Below are positions 32,973 through 41,486 of a stretch of 53,065 nucleotides of DNA, piece by piece. Under the pieces are notes generated by a model. That model saw only the letters and a program-made list of their open reading frames with translations, was not told the DNA's origin and did not search any database. Source of the stretch: Porticoccaceae bacterium UBA1989 (GTDB lineage Bacteria > Pseudomonadota > Gammaproteobacteria > Pseudomonadales > Porticoccaceae); assembly GCA_002335945.1 (NCBI GenBank), contig DDDD01000088.1, positions 1 to 53,065 of the forward strand. Reading direction: 5' to 3'. Position numbers and translations under genes: made by a program. The first letter of the stretch is position 1. The number at the start of each line of letters is the position of its first letter.

Positions 32973-33017
32973 CTCGAAAAGAATTCTACCCCCCAGACCC
33001 TGTTCAACGGTTGCGGA

Positions 33018-33059
33018 TTGACAATGCTGCCACTTTCGTTATATGGTGCGATATCGCAC
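33018..33059 (+). promoter_or_regulatory. Promoter with a palindromic, probably MarR-bound operator
   Basis: TTGACA (33018-33023) and TATATG (33040-33045) are spaced by 16 bases, a good sigma-70 pair. Directly after the -10 box is a perfect 14-bp palindrome, GTGCGATATCGCAC (33046-33059), which covers the expected transcription start. It precedes the nitroreductase-like gene of an operon that includes a MarR regulator, so autorepression is likely. Confidence 0.7.
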
Positions 33060-33071
33060 TAAATAACGGGA

Positions 33072-34226
33072 ATGACCAGCATGCAAATACAACGTCGAAA
33101 AATGATTGCCCTAATGGGTGGTGGAGTGATTCTGGCTGCTGGCGCAGGAGCCTTCGTAACCACCCGCACGCCTAATATCGCTTTGGCCCCCTGGGATCTG
33201 GCTGGTGGTTACTCTGAGCCGAGAAAGCGTGCTCTGTCCTATGCCATTCTTGCCCCCAATCCGCATAATCGTCAGCCCTGGTTAGTCGACCTTTCTCAGC
33301 AGAATCGGATTATCCTGCATGTGGATACGGACAAAATGCTTCCCCATACGGACCCCTACAATCGCCAAATTACGGTGGGTTTGGGTGGGTTTTTAGAGCT
33401 GTTACGAATGGCGGCGGCAGAAGATGCCTATGAAACCAGTGTTGAGAGTTTCCCCCAGGGTGTTAACCCAGAGAAACTGGACGCGCGGCCTATCGCTATT
33501 ATTTCTTTTAAGAAAAATTCCCAGATTGAAAAAGACCCGCTGTTTGCACAGGTATTAGAGCGCCGCTCATTAAAAGAACCCTATGATATGAGCAGGCTGG
33601 TGCCACAGAGTGCTATGGCGCGACTAGGTGAGTTGGAGCAGGCGGGTGTTGCTATGGCTTCAACCAATGAGCCCCAGCTGGTCGATAAGATACGCACATT
33701 GACTCACACCGGGCTGGCGGTAGAAATTGAAACCCCCAGAACCTATAAAGAGAGCGTTGACCTCTTTCGTATCGGTAAGGCCGAGATCAATGCCAACCCA
33801 GATGGGATTGATTTTAGTGGCGCGTTCTATGAAAGCTTAGCCTTTGCGGGATTATTTAATCGCGAAGTGGCGATGGATACCAATTCAAGCTCCTACCTAG
33901 AGGGTATCAATTCACTGATGGCAAGCGCAGATACCGCCGTGGCCTATATCTGGCTAACCACTGATACCAACAGCAGGGTGGATCAGCTCAATGCGGGTCG
34001 TGACTGGTTGCGGATTAATCTGGCCACTACTGAGCTGGGTATTGCCGTCCACCCTATGAGTCAATGTTTGCAGGAATATTCAGAAATGGACGCGCATTTT
34101 CTCGCCATGCAGCAGCTGTTGCAGGTCGAGGGTAAAACTATTCAAATGCTGGGTAGAATGGGCTACGCTGCACCAGTTCCCAGAAGCCCTAGATGGTCAA
34201 TTGACGCAAAAATTATAAAGGCATAA
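33072..34226 (+). CDS. Nitroreductase-like protein with a Tat signal
   Basis: A 384-residue protein. A twin-arginine-type signal (RRKMIALMGGGVILAAGAG, residues 8-26 from the upstream start) suggests export in folded form with its cofactor. The mature part has the nitroreductase-like NPHNRQPWLVDL stretch (near residue 62-73) where FMN phosphate is held in related proteins (Acg-type), and ATTELGIAVHPMSQ near 316-329, a typical FMN-reductase segment. It is probably a flavin-dependent oxidoreductase at the periplasmic side; its substrate is unknown. A second in-frame ATG at 33081 is also possible. It is the first gene of an operon with marR (5 bases later) and gst. Confidence 0.8.
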   Translation: MTSMQIQRRKMIALMGGGVILAAGAGAFVTTRTPNIALAPWDLAGGYSEPRKRALSYAILAPNPHNRQPWLVDLSQQNRIILHVDTDKMLPHTDPYNRQITVGLGGFLELLRMAAAEDAYETSVESFPQGVNPEKLDARPIAIISFKKNSQIEKDPLFAQVLERRSLKEPYDMSRLVPQSAMARLGELEQAGVAMASTNEPQLVDKIRTLTHTGLAVEIETPRTYKESVDLFRIGKAEINANPDGIDFSGAFYESLAFAGLFNREVAMDTNSSSYLEGINSLMASADTAVAYIWLTTDTNSRVDQLNAGRDWLRINLATTELGIAVHPMSQCLQEYSEMDAHFLAMQQLLQVEGKTIQMLGRMGYAAPVPRSPRWSIDAKIIKA

Positions 34227-34230
34227 ACGA

Positions 34231-34704
34231 TTGCATAACCCGAGTAAAAAATCGTCAGAGCCACACAGTCTGTCATTATCGTTTGAGTTGTTTAATGAAA
34301 TTGGCATTGTGGCGCAGCTGGCTCGCTCGAAGCTGACAGACCAGTTACCTGAAGGCTTAATGAGCAGCCATTTCGGTGTTTTAAACCACCTTATACGCAT
34401 TGGTGATGGGCCCACGCCGATGAAATTGGCCAGCGCTTTTCAGGTGCCAAAAACCACAATGACCCATACGCTAAAGGGATTGGTAGCCAACCAACTTGTT
34501 GACATAAAGCCATGTTCTGAAGATGGACGAAGCAAGCGCGTGTGGATAACCGACGCGGGTCATCAGTTACGTCAACAGACCATTGCCAATATGGGGCCGG
34601 AGCTGGCAGGTCTTCTAAATAATATTCCCGATCAGCAGTTACAGACTATGATTAAGAACCTGACCACTATTCGTCAGCAGCTGGATGCCAACCGCGGTAG
34701 CTAG
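34231..34704 (+). CDS. MarR-family transcriptional regulator
   Basis: A 157-residue winged-helix regulator. The DNA-binding core is MKLASAFQVPKTTMTHTLKGL (residues about 65-85) with the beta-wing around DGRSKRVWITDAG (97-110). The start codon is TTG at 34231, 4 bases after the previous stop. No strong Shine-Dalgarno is visible, so translation may be coupled. MarR proteins dimerise on short palindromes and are released by small phenolic or oxidant ligands. The 14-bp palindrome at 33046-33059 is its likely target, making the operon self-regulated. Neighbours (an oxidoreductase and a glutathione transferase) suggest a response to electrophiles or quinones. Confidence 0.88.
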   Translation: MHNPSKKSSEPHSLSLSFELFNEIGIVAQLARSKLTDQLPEGLMSSHFGVLNHLIRIGDGPTPMKLASAFQVPKTTMTHTLKGLVANQLVDIKPCSEDGRSKRVWITDAGHQLRQQTIANMGPELAGLLNNIPDQQLQTMIKNLTTIRQQLDANRGS

Positions 34705-34754
34705 ATCGCTACTGCCTTATCTCTAAGCAGTATAGAACAGGGAATGTACATATT

Positions 34755-35345
34755 ATGTCTCAACTAAAACTCAGTTATTTTGACTTTTCAGGCGGTCGCG
34801 GCGAGCCTGCGCGCATCGCATTGCGGTTGGCCGGAATCAAATTTGAGGATCATCGTATTCCCCTACTAGATTGGCCTCGGGTTAAAGTGGATTACCCTTA
34901 CCAGCAAGTGCCAGTGATGGAAGTCGATGGTCAGCTTTTAACGCAGTCTGACGCCATTAATCGTCTAGTTGGCAAGATGGCCAATCTCTATCCCGAGGAC
35001 AATTGGCAAGCCGCGCTCTGTGATGAGACGATGGATACTGTCGATGATGCCATTACGTTAGTGGTCAATACCTTTTTTATGGAGGAGGATGACAAGAAGC
35101 GCAATCGCGCAGAGCTGGTGGCAGGGCCATTACCAATGTTTTTATCCGGGCTGAATAAAGCGCTAGAGGCAAGCGGCGGAGACTATTTTGCCGACGGTCG
35201 ACTGACCATGGCTGACTTAAAAGTGTTGATCTGGGTGAATGGTTTAATCAGTGGTAATTTGGATTATATCCCTACATCCATTGTTGCAGACCATGGCCCG
35301 CAGCTATTGCGGCATAAGGCATTAATCGAGAGTCAGTTAACCTAG
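34755..35345 (+). CDS. Glutathione S-transferase (sigma-like)
   Basis: A 196-residue GST: N-terminal thioredoxin-fold half (about 1-78) with the catalytic Tyr8 (LSYFDFSGGRGEPARIALRL), cis-proline in QVPVMEVDG (near 53-61) and glutathione-binding QSDAI near 64-68. The helical C-terminal half follows. The Tyr-based N-terminus with the GRGEPAR motif resembles sigma-class/prostaglandin-D-synthase-like GSTs. It conjugates glutathione to electrophiles in the cytoplasm. It follows marR by 50 bases and probably belongs to the same operon. Confidence 0.88.
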   Translation: MSQLKLSYFDFSGGRGEPARIALRLAGIKFEDHRIPLLDWPRVKVDYPYQQVPVMEVDGQLLTQSDAINRLVGKMANLYPEDNWQAALCDETMDTVDDAITLVVNTFFMEEDDKKRNRAELVAGPLPMFLSGLNKALEASGGDYFADGRLTMADLKVLIWVNGLISGNLDYIPTSIVADHGPQLLRHKALIESQLT

Positions 35346-35361
35346 GGATTAGAATCTAACC

Positions 35362-35877
35362 TCAGTTTTTAACTGGCCGTTTTTGAAGTTTTCGCTGTAA
35401 GGTTCTGCGGTGCATTCCCAGGCTTCGTGCGGTGGCTGAAATATTGCCATCGTTTTCATTGAGCACCCGTTGAATATGTTCCCATTCCAATCGGTTCACG
35501 GAGGGGGGCGACTGCTCAAGCGCAACCTCGCCGTCGGTATTTTCAAAGGCAGCAATAATCTCATCCACGCTGGCTGGCTTGCACAGATAATTAATCGCGC
35601 CGAGCTTTATCGCTTCCACAGCGGTGGAAATGCTCGAGTAGCCGGTGAGTATTACCACGTCAATATTGGGTTGAATATCGCGCAGTTGCTGCAGTATTGA
35701 GAGGCCAGATTCTTGCTCGAGTTTTAAATCCAAAACCACTCTATCAATCGTTTGATCACAGAGCTCAGAGGCTTGGGTTCCGTTGCTGGCCGTTACCGCC
35801 TGGTCACCACGACGCACAAGCATGCGCGCCAGTACCGCGCTAAATACAGCATCATCATCCACCAGTAAGTAATTCAT
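35362..35877 (-). CDS. regA: Response regulator of the RegA/PrrA/RoxR family
   Basis: A 171-residue regulator: receiver domain with the acidic pocket Asp7-Asp8 and phosphoacceptor Asp50 (VVLDLKLEQESG), the conserved Lys in LCKPAS, then a short linker and a Fis-type helix-turn-helix at about 140-165 (NISATARSLGMHRRTLQRKL). The GMHRRTLQRKLQK end is characteristic of the RegA/ActR/RoxR group, which control genes for respiration, CO2/N2 use and redox balance. Its ATG overlaps the regB stop by 4 bases. The protein is slightly short of the usual about 180 residues. Confidence 0.92.
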   Translation of the reverse strand: MNYLLVDDDAVFSAVLARMLVRRGDQAVTASNGTQASELCDQTIDRVVLDLKLEQESGLSILQQLRDIQPNIDVVILTGYSSISTAVEAIKLGAINYLCKPASVDEIIAAFENTDGEVALEQSPPSVNRLEWEHIQRVLNENDGNISATARSLGMHRRTLQRKLQKRPVKN

Positions 35878-37163
35878 TCCGAACGACTTCCCAGAGGTAA
35901 AAGGATATGGGTCAAAGTACCGCGGCCTGAGTTGGCCGCATTTTGTAGGCTCACTGAACCGCCAAATCGGGTTAATGTGGCCTGAGATAGAAACAGACCC
36001 AGACCGAGACCATCGGCTTTGTCGGTGACAAAGGCCTGCCCCAGCTGATCTGCCTGGTCCAGATTCAGGCCGCTACCATAGTCGCGGATTTCAATGCTGG
36101 CTCTGTCGGCATTCCAACTCAAGGTCACATCAACCACTTCGCTGGCATCCGCCGCATTGTTGAGTAAGTTAAGAATAGACTGGGCAATCGTCGGTTCAAA
36201 TATCGCTGTCTTATTCATCTGGCTTTCAGGGCAGTCGACAATATTGATATTGGCTTTTAGCCGCGGACGCATCAGCTGCCAGCGCTCGAACACCGCAGTA
36301 AAGTATGAATGCATCGATTGCGGTTCAAGCTGGTTTGACTGAGATTGCTCCGCGGTAGTTAGCAACTGTTTTAACGTCGTTTTACATTGCTCTATCTGCT
36401 GATTGAGCAGAATGAAATCCTGGTTATCCGGTGCATCAGAGACCATGTCATCAACCAGTAACTTCATGGTGTTGAGCGGTGTGCCCAGCTCATGGGCTGT
36501 ACCTGCGGCCAATGTGCCGACAGCCAGCAATTGCTCATCCCGCAGTTGGGTCTCACGTTGCAGGGCGAGCGCCTCCTGCTGGGTTTTTAAGGCACTGGCC
36601 ATACGGCTGATAAAGTAAATAATAATGCCGGTACTAATCGCGAAGTTAGCCCACATGCCTAAAATATGCAGGCTACTGCTGCTAGTAGTAGACGCGCCAT
36701 GGTGTTGGCTGGGAGCGATCGCATCAATGGGTACATAGTATTTCAGTAACAGGCTATAAGCGGCTAGGGCAGCCACAGCCACTAAAATACTGTAATGCCT
36801 AGAGAGGGTAATGGCGGCCACACTGATGGGGATCAAATAGTAGGAAATAAACGGATTGGAGGCGCCGCCACTAAAGTACAGCAGCACCGAAAAAAACAGG
36901 ATATCGGCGAGCAGATGAATAAAGAATTCATTGTCAGTAATGGGTACCGGCATGCGGCTACGCTGCCAGGTTGCTGCGGTGACCGATGCGTAGATAGCCA
37001 GCACTATCGCAATTGCATTAGCAGGGAGGCCGATGGGATTGAGCGCCGTAAAGTAGACTAATGCGAGAATCTGTCCCAACAGTGCGACACCGCGAATTAA
37101 ACTGAGGCGGTTGAGGTTTTGTCGGGCGGCGGAATAGGTCTGCGGAGGTCGGCTCTGTATCAT
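35874..37163 (-). CDS. regB: Redox-sensing histidine kinase of the RegB/PrrB/RoxS family
   Basis: A 429-residue sensor kinase with about six membrane segments in residues 20-190. The quinone-interaction heptapeptide GGASNPF (99-105, consensus GGxxNPF) is present. The phosphoacceptor is His224 in AHELGTPLNTM. Cys260 (IEQCKTTL) occupies the place of the redox-active Cys265 of Rhodobacter RegB. The ATPase part shows NLLNNAADAS and GLGLGLFLSQATL. These residues argue that it senses the quinone pool and thiol redox state. It is co-transcribed with regA (4-base overlap). No senC/sco gene accompanies it, unlike the Rhodobacter locus. A RegA-type site lies 35 bases upstream of its start. Confidence 0.93.
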   Translation of the reverse strand: MIQSRPPQTYSAARQNLNRLSLIRGVALLGQILALVYFTALNPIGLPANAIAIVLAIYASVTAATWQRSRMPVPITDNEFFIHLLADILFFSVLLYFSGGASNPFISYYLIPISVAAITLSRHYSILVAVAALAAYSLLLKYYVPIDAIAPSQHHGASTTSSSSLHILGMWANFAISTGIIIYFISRMASALKTQQEALALQRETQLRDEQLLAVGTLAAGTAHELGTPLNTMKLLVDDMVSDAPDNQDFILLNQQIEQCKTTLKQLLTTAEQSQSNQLEPQSMHSYFTAVFERWQLMRPRLKANINIVDCPESQMNKTAIFEPTIAQSILNLLNNAADASEVVDVTLSWNADRASIEIRDYGSGLNLDQADQLGQAFVTDKADGLGLGLFLSQATLTRFGGSVSLQNAANSGRGTLTHILLPLGSRSE

Positions 37164-37197
37164 CCGCGAATGGTATCAGAAATGCCCGACAGGCTGT

Positions 37198-37212
37198 GCG
37201 TCAAATTGTCGC
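37198..37212. promoter_or_regulatory. Candidate RegA/PrrA binding site upstream of regB
   Basis: GCGTC (37198-37202), 5 bases, GTCGC (37208-37212): this fits the degenerate RegA/PrrA half-site pattern GCGNC-Nx-GNCGC. It lies 35-49 bases before the regB start in the 96-base gap shared with the divergent DUF2750 gene, so it could serve autoregulation or the neighbour. The pattern is short and loose. Confidence 0.4.
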
Positions 37213-37259
37213 AATCGACGGCGTCTTGACAGTGGTGGTAGGGCGGCAAAGGGGTTACC

Positions 37260-37658
37260 ATGGCGCCAAATTGGCTTACAGAGCACTACAGCATGCATCC
37301 ACTATCTGATGACCTACAAGAAAACCTCGATCGACTCGTTGTTGAGAGCCTTGAAAATGGCTGTATCTGGGGTTTGAAAGATAACGATGATAACTGGGCG
37401 CTGGTTGGTTCGACGGACAATGACACCATTGATGTTATCCCCTTTTGGTCCGCCCTAGAATTGGCTCAGGCACTGTGCACCGGCGACTGGGATGTGTACA
37501 AACCCGTGGCAATTGAGATGGAAGAGTTTCTGGATGACTGGCTGCCAGGTATGCATGCGGATGTGTTGATGGTTGGTATCAACTGGAATCAAGAGCTTGA
37601 AGGCCAAGAAATGGAACCCTTAGATGTACTGGAAGAATTTGAAGCCGAGCTGGATTAA
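37260..37658 (+). CDS. DUF2750 domain protein
   Basis: A 132-residue acidic protein with the DUF2750 pattern: WALVGS near residue 42, the VIPFWSALELAQAL block near 58-71, then GDWDVYKPVAIEMEEFLDDWLPGMHADVLMVGINW, split by turns, at about 75-110. No catalytic motif is visible and no function is known to me. AGGGG precedes the ATG by 5 bases. It is divergent from regB and followed at 67 bases by the DUF3581 gene. Confidence 0.8.
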   Translation: MAPNWLTEHYSMHPLSDDLQENLDRLVVESLENGCIWGLKDNDDNWALVGSTDNDTIDVIPFWSALELAQALCTGDWDVYKPVAIEMEEFLDDWLPGMHADVLMVGINWNQELEGQEMEPLDVLEEFEAELD

Positions 37659-37724
37659 ATTCTTACTGCAAAAATAGTATAGAAAACCGTCATCTTTAAA
37701 AAGACCAAAGAATTAGAGTGAATA

Positions 37725-38426
37725 ATGTTTTTAAAACCCTTCCATAGCAGTCACCGAAACACAGTCATTATTAGCGCAGAGCAGGGCAGTAGTTTTGCTA
37801 AATCCGTCAGTAATGATTTCAATCCCATTCACGATGTCGACAGTAAGCGCTTTTGCGTTCCCGGAGACTTGCTGTTTGCATTGGTGTTGCAGCGTTATGG
37901 GCTCAGTCATGAAATGTCGTTTAATTTTTCTGGCATGGTGTCGGCAGACACGGAATTGCTGTTTCCTGAGGCTCCAGGTGAGAGTTTTGAAATTCTTGAT
38001 AGTCGTGGCAAATGTTATTTGCAGGTCAATCGCAGCGGCGAGTCGACCCATGATTTGGCAGTGATCGAACAGCTAGTGCGCAACTATGTATTTTTCTCTG
38101 GCCAGAACTTCCCCTACATATTGCAGCCACTGATGGCCGAGCATAATGTCATGATCAACCCCCAGCGTCCTCTGGCTATCTACCATGCTATGACATTGCA
38201 CTTTGATACTTTGGCATTGACGCAGCCCGGTGTTGAACTTGCCGAGACCAGTCTCGATGTCAATGGTAAGCGCGGCGATGGCGAGTTTAAGTTTCGCCTG
38301 ATGAATGGCGAGGATGTGGTTGGCTCTGGTGCTAAAAAAGTTATCCTCAGCGGCCTGCGAGAATACGAGCAGGACGCTATGGATAAAATGGTGGCCGATT
38401 ATTTACTTTGGGCTTCTCAAGCCTAA
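37725..38426 (+). CDS. DUF3581 family protein
   Basis: A 233-residue protein with the N-terminal SFAKSVSNDFNPIHDVDSKRFCVPGDLLFALVL segment, in pieces typical of DUF3581. The DFNPIHD...FCVPGDLLFA pattern recalls MaoC-like hot-dog hydratases (N-P-x-H), so a thioester-binding fold is possible but activity is unproven. No signal peptide or membrane segment. It stands alone and converges with uvrA, whose stop is 26 bases away inside a 15-bp duplication. Confidence 0.78.
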   Translation: MFLKPFHSSHRNTVIISAEQGSSFAKSVSNDFNPIHDVDSKRFCVPGDLLFALVLQRYGLSHEMSFNFSGMVSADTELLFPEAPGESFEILDSRGKCYLQVNRSGESTHDLAVIEQLVRNYVFFSGQNFPYILQPLMAEHNVMINPQRPLAIYHAMTLHFDTLALTQPGVELAETSLDVNGKRGDGEFKFRLMNGEDVVGSGAKKVILSGLREYEQDAMDKMVADYLLWASQA

Positions 38427-38436
38427 AGGCGCCTTC

Positions 38437-38466
38437 ATTAGCGATCCAAACGTTAGCGAGCCAAAA
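38437..38466. repeat. 15-bp tandem duplication spanning the uvrA stop
   Basis: ATTAGCGATCCAAAC (38437-38451) and GTTAGCGAGCCAAAA (38452-38466) are adjacent. On the minus strand both read ...CGCTAA, and the copy at 38453-38455 is the actual uvrA stop. The last codons and stop of uvrA have thus apparently been duplicated beyond the gene. Confidence 0.75.
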
Positions 38467-41275
38467 TATCTTTTAGGAAAAATCCGGTGTGCGAGCCCTT
38501 AACCTTGGCCACATCTTCCGGGGTACCTACAGCAACAATCTGCCCGCCGCCAGAACCGCCTTCAGGCCCAAGATCCACAACCCAGTCTGCCGTCTTAATG
38601 ACATCCAGATTATGCTCAATCACCACGACTGTGTTGCCATGGTCGCGCAGGCGATGGAGTACGGCTAGCAGCTGCTCAATATCATGAAAGTGCAAGCCAG
38701 TGGTCGGCTCATCGAGAATATATAGCGTCTTGCCAGTGTCACGTTTGGATAGCTCTTTGGAAAGCTTAACGCGCTGGGCTTCACCACCCGATAATGTGGT
38801 TGCTGACTGACCGAGGCTGATATAAGACAGCCCCACATCAATCAATGTTTGTAGTTTGCGTGCAATGGCCGGAATCGCATCGAAGAACTCGCGAGCATCC
38901 TCAATGGTCATTGCCAGTACCTGGTGAATATTCTTACCTTTAAAATGAATATCTAAGGTTTCGCGGTTATAGCGCTTACCGCGGCAGACGTCGCAGGGTA
39001 CATAAACGTCGGGTAAAAAGTGCATCTCAACTTTGGTAACGCCGTCGCCCTGACAGGCCTCGCAGCGACCGCCCTTAACATTAAAGCTGAAGCGGCCGGG
39101 ATTGTAGCCTCGCGAGCGAGCTTCCTGAGTGGCGGCAAATATCTCTCTAACCGGCGTAAAAATACCGGTGTAGGTAGCTGGGTTAGAGCGTGGCGTGCGG
39201 CCAATAGGGCTCTGGTTGATATCGATGCATTTATCCAGCAACTCCAAGCCGGTGATTTCACTGTGTGCCGCTGGCTTTAATGTTGTGGCTTTATTGAGCG
39301 TCACCGCCGCGGCTGGATAGAGTGTTTCATTAATTAATGTCGATTTTCCGGAACCAGAAACGCCGGTGATACAGGTAAAGACACCAATCGGAATCTCTAA
39401 GTTAACCTTCTGCAGATTGTTGCCCTCGGCACCGGTTACCTTGAGCATCTTGCCACTACCCCTGTTGCGCTTTTCGGGAATTTTGATACCACGGACGCCT
39501 GATAAGAACTGACCGGTAATCGAATTTTTGTTGGCCTTGATCTGCTTAACATTGCCCTCGGCAATTACTTCGCCGCCATGGATTCCAGCGCCAGGGCCGA
39601 TATCAATCACATGGTCAGCGGCGCTAATGGCATCTTCATCATGCTCCACCACGATAACGGTGTTACCCAGATCGCGCAGGCGTATCAATGTTTTTAGCAG
39701 ACGTTCGTTATCCCGTTGATGAAGTCCGATAGAGGGCTCATCGAGAATATACATAACGCCAACAAGGCCAGCACCAATTTGACTAGCTAATCGTATGCGC
39801 TGGGCTTCACCACCAGATAGGGTATCGGCACTGCGATTTAATGATAGGTAGTTAAGGCCCACATCCACCAAGAAGTTGAAGCGCTGGCGAATTTCTTTAA
39901 TAATTTTGTCGGCGATTTCTCCCTGACGACCGGGCAGATCCAGTGCTTCAAAATAGGCGTAGCACTCTCCCACGGGCATGCTGACGATATCTTCCAAACG
40001 GCGATTGTCGATAAATACATTGCGTGCAGATTTGCGCAGACGGGTGCCAGAGCACTCGGGGCAGTTGGAGGTGGTCATGTATTTGTTAAGTTCTTCGCGC
40101 ACAGAATTGGATTCTGTCTCACGATAGCGGCGTTCCATATTGTGGATAACGCCCTCAAATTTATGCTGGCGGCGGAAGACGGATCCGCGATCATTGACAT
40201 AGTTAAAGGTGATCTCTTCGTCGTCGCTGCCAAACAGTATTTTCTGCTGGTGAATCGCCGAGAGTTTTTCCCATGGCTGATCAATATTGAAATCATAATG
40301 CTCAGCGAGACTGGTGAGCATGTTGTAGTAGAACAGGGTGCGTCGATCCCAGCCACGAATAGCGCCTTCGGAGATGGAGACTTCGGGATGCTGGATAACG
40401 CGGTCAATATCAAAAAACTGATGCACACCCAGGCCATCACAGGTGGGGCAGGCGCCAGCCGGATTATTAAACGAGAACAGTCGTGGCTCTAATTCGTTGA
40501 GGCTGTAGTTACAGACTGGACAGGCAAATTTGGCCGAGAAAATTTGGTCGGGCTTTTTCTCTTCCATATAGCTAATGGCCACCAAGCCTTCGGCCAATGT
40601 CAGTGCCGTCTCAAAAGACTCGGCAAGGCGCTGGGCTATATCCTCTTTGACCTTAAAGCGGTCGACGACAATATCGATACTGTGCTTTTTCTTTTTATCT
40701 AGCGCGGGCGCTTCTTCGAGGTCACAGACGAGGCCATCGATTCTGGCGCGAATAAACCCCTGGCGGCGCATGCTTTCGAACAGATGCAGATGCTCGCCTT
40801 TGCGATCTTTGACCACAGGAGCCAGCAGCATCAGCTTGGTGCCTTCCGGCAGGGCCATTACCTGATCAACCATCTGACTGACCGTCTGGGCATTCAGAGC
40901 CTGGCCATGTTCTGGACAGCGCGGCTCACCGGCGCGAGCAAACAGCAGGCGCAGATAATCATAAATTTCGGTAATGGTGCCAACTGTAGAGCGCGGATTG
41001 TGGGACGTAGACTTCTGCTCAATGGAGATGGCGGGGGAGAGGCCTTCAACATGATCCACGTCAGGCTTTTCCATCATCGATAGAAACTGGCGGGCATAGG
41101 TCGACAGCGACTCTACATAGCGCCTTTGACCCTCGGCATACAATGTGTCAAATGCCAGAGATGATTTACCCGAGCCAGACAGGCCGGTAATAACAATCAA
41201 CTTGTCGCGAGGAATGTCGAGATCAATATTCTTGAGATTGTGGGTTCGTGCGCCGCGTACCTGAATGGTATCCAT
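38453..41275 (-). CDS. uvrA: Excinuclease ABC subunit A
   Basis: A 940-residue UvrA, the damage-recognition ATPase of nucleotide excision repair. Two ABC ATPase modules are visible: Walker A GLSGSGKSS near 33-41 and GVSGSGKST near 641-649, and two LSGGEAQRI/V signature motifs with LDEPSIGLH and LDEPTTGLH Walker B regions. Zinc-binding CxxC pairs occur near 254/257 and 280/283 and in the second half (CEACQGDGV; CDVCRGKRY near 740-770). Length is standard. It is divergent from yajR and, further on, ssb, a gene order common in gammaproteobacteria. I find no convincing LexA box in the 211-base upstream gap. Confidence 0.97.
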   Translation of the reverse strand: MDTIQVRGARTHNLKNIDLDIPRDKLIVITGLSGSGKSSLAFDTLYAEGQRRYVESLSTYARQFLSMMEKPDVDHVEGLSPAISIEQKSTSHNPRSTVGTITEIYDYLRLLFARAGEPRCPEHGQALNAQTVSQMVDQVMALPEGTKLMLLAPVVKDRKGEHLHLFESMRRQGFIRARIDGLVCDLEEAPALDKKKKHSIDIVVDRFKVKEDIAQRLAESFETALTLAEGLVAISYMEEKKPDQIFSAKFACPVCNYSLNELEPRLFSFNNPAGACPTCDGLGVHQFFDIDRVIQHPEVSISEGAIRGWDRRTLFYYNMLTSLAEHYDFNIDQPWEKLSAIHQQKILFGSDDEEITFNYVNDRGSVFRRQHKFEGVIHNMERRYRETESNSVREELNKYMTTSNCPECSGTRLRKSARNVFIDNRRLEDIVSMPVGECYAYFEALDLPGRQGEIADKIIKEIRQRFNFLVDVGLNYLSLNRSADTLSGGEAQRIRLASQIGAGLVGVMYILDEPSIGLHQRDNERLLKTLIRLRDLGNTVIVVEHDEDAISAADHVIDIGPGAGIHGGEVIAEGNVKQIKANKNSITGQFLSGVRGIKIPEKRNRGSGKMLKVTGAEGNNLQKVNLEIPIGVFTCITGVSGSGKSTLINETLYPAAAVTLNKATTLKPAAHSEITGLELLDKCIDINQSPIGRTPRSNPATYTGIFTPVREIFAATQEARSRGYNPGRFSFNVKGGRCEACQGDGVTKVEMHFLPDVYVPCDVCRGKRYNRETLDIHFKGKNIHQVLAMTIEDAREFFDAIPAIARKLQTLIDVGLSYISLGQSATTLSGGEAQRVKLSKELSKRDTGKTLYILDEPTTGLHFHDIEQLLAVLHRLRDHGNTVVVIEHNLDVIKTADWVVDLGPEGGSGGGQIVAVGTPEDVAKVKGSHTGFFLKDILAR

Positions 41276-41486
41276 TGATGATTCTATCTACTTTGGTTAA
41301 ACGACCGATTATAGGGCGCGGGTTACCCAATGGGCAAAGTGAATTTAATATTAATACGTTGGCCGCCCTAGGTCAGACTGCAATACAGAGTTAAAACAGC
41401 TCAAAAAATACAATGGCTGCGCTAGTCGGCAATCTGCTGCGCTGTTACTATACGGCACCTGTTATTAACTCGAATTTGAAGCTATC

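Noticed and set aside
41276..41486. LexA (SOS) box upstream of uvrA
   Set aside because: Only partial CTGT or ACAG half-sites are visible (for example CTGTTACTATACGGCA near 41441); no CTGT-N8-ACAG element is present.
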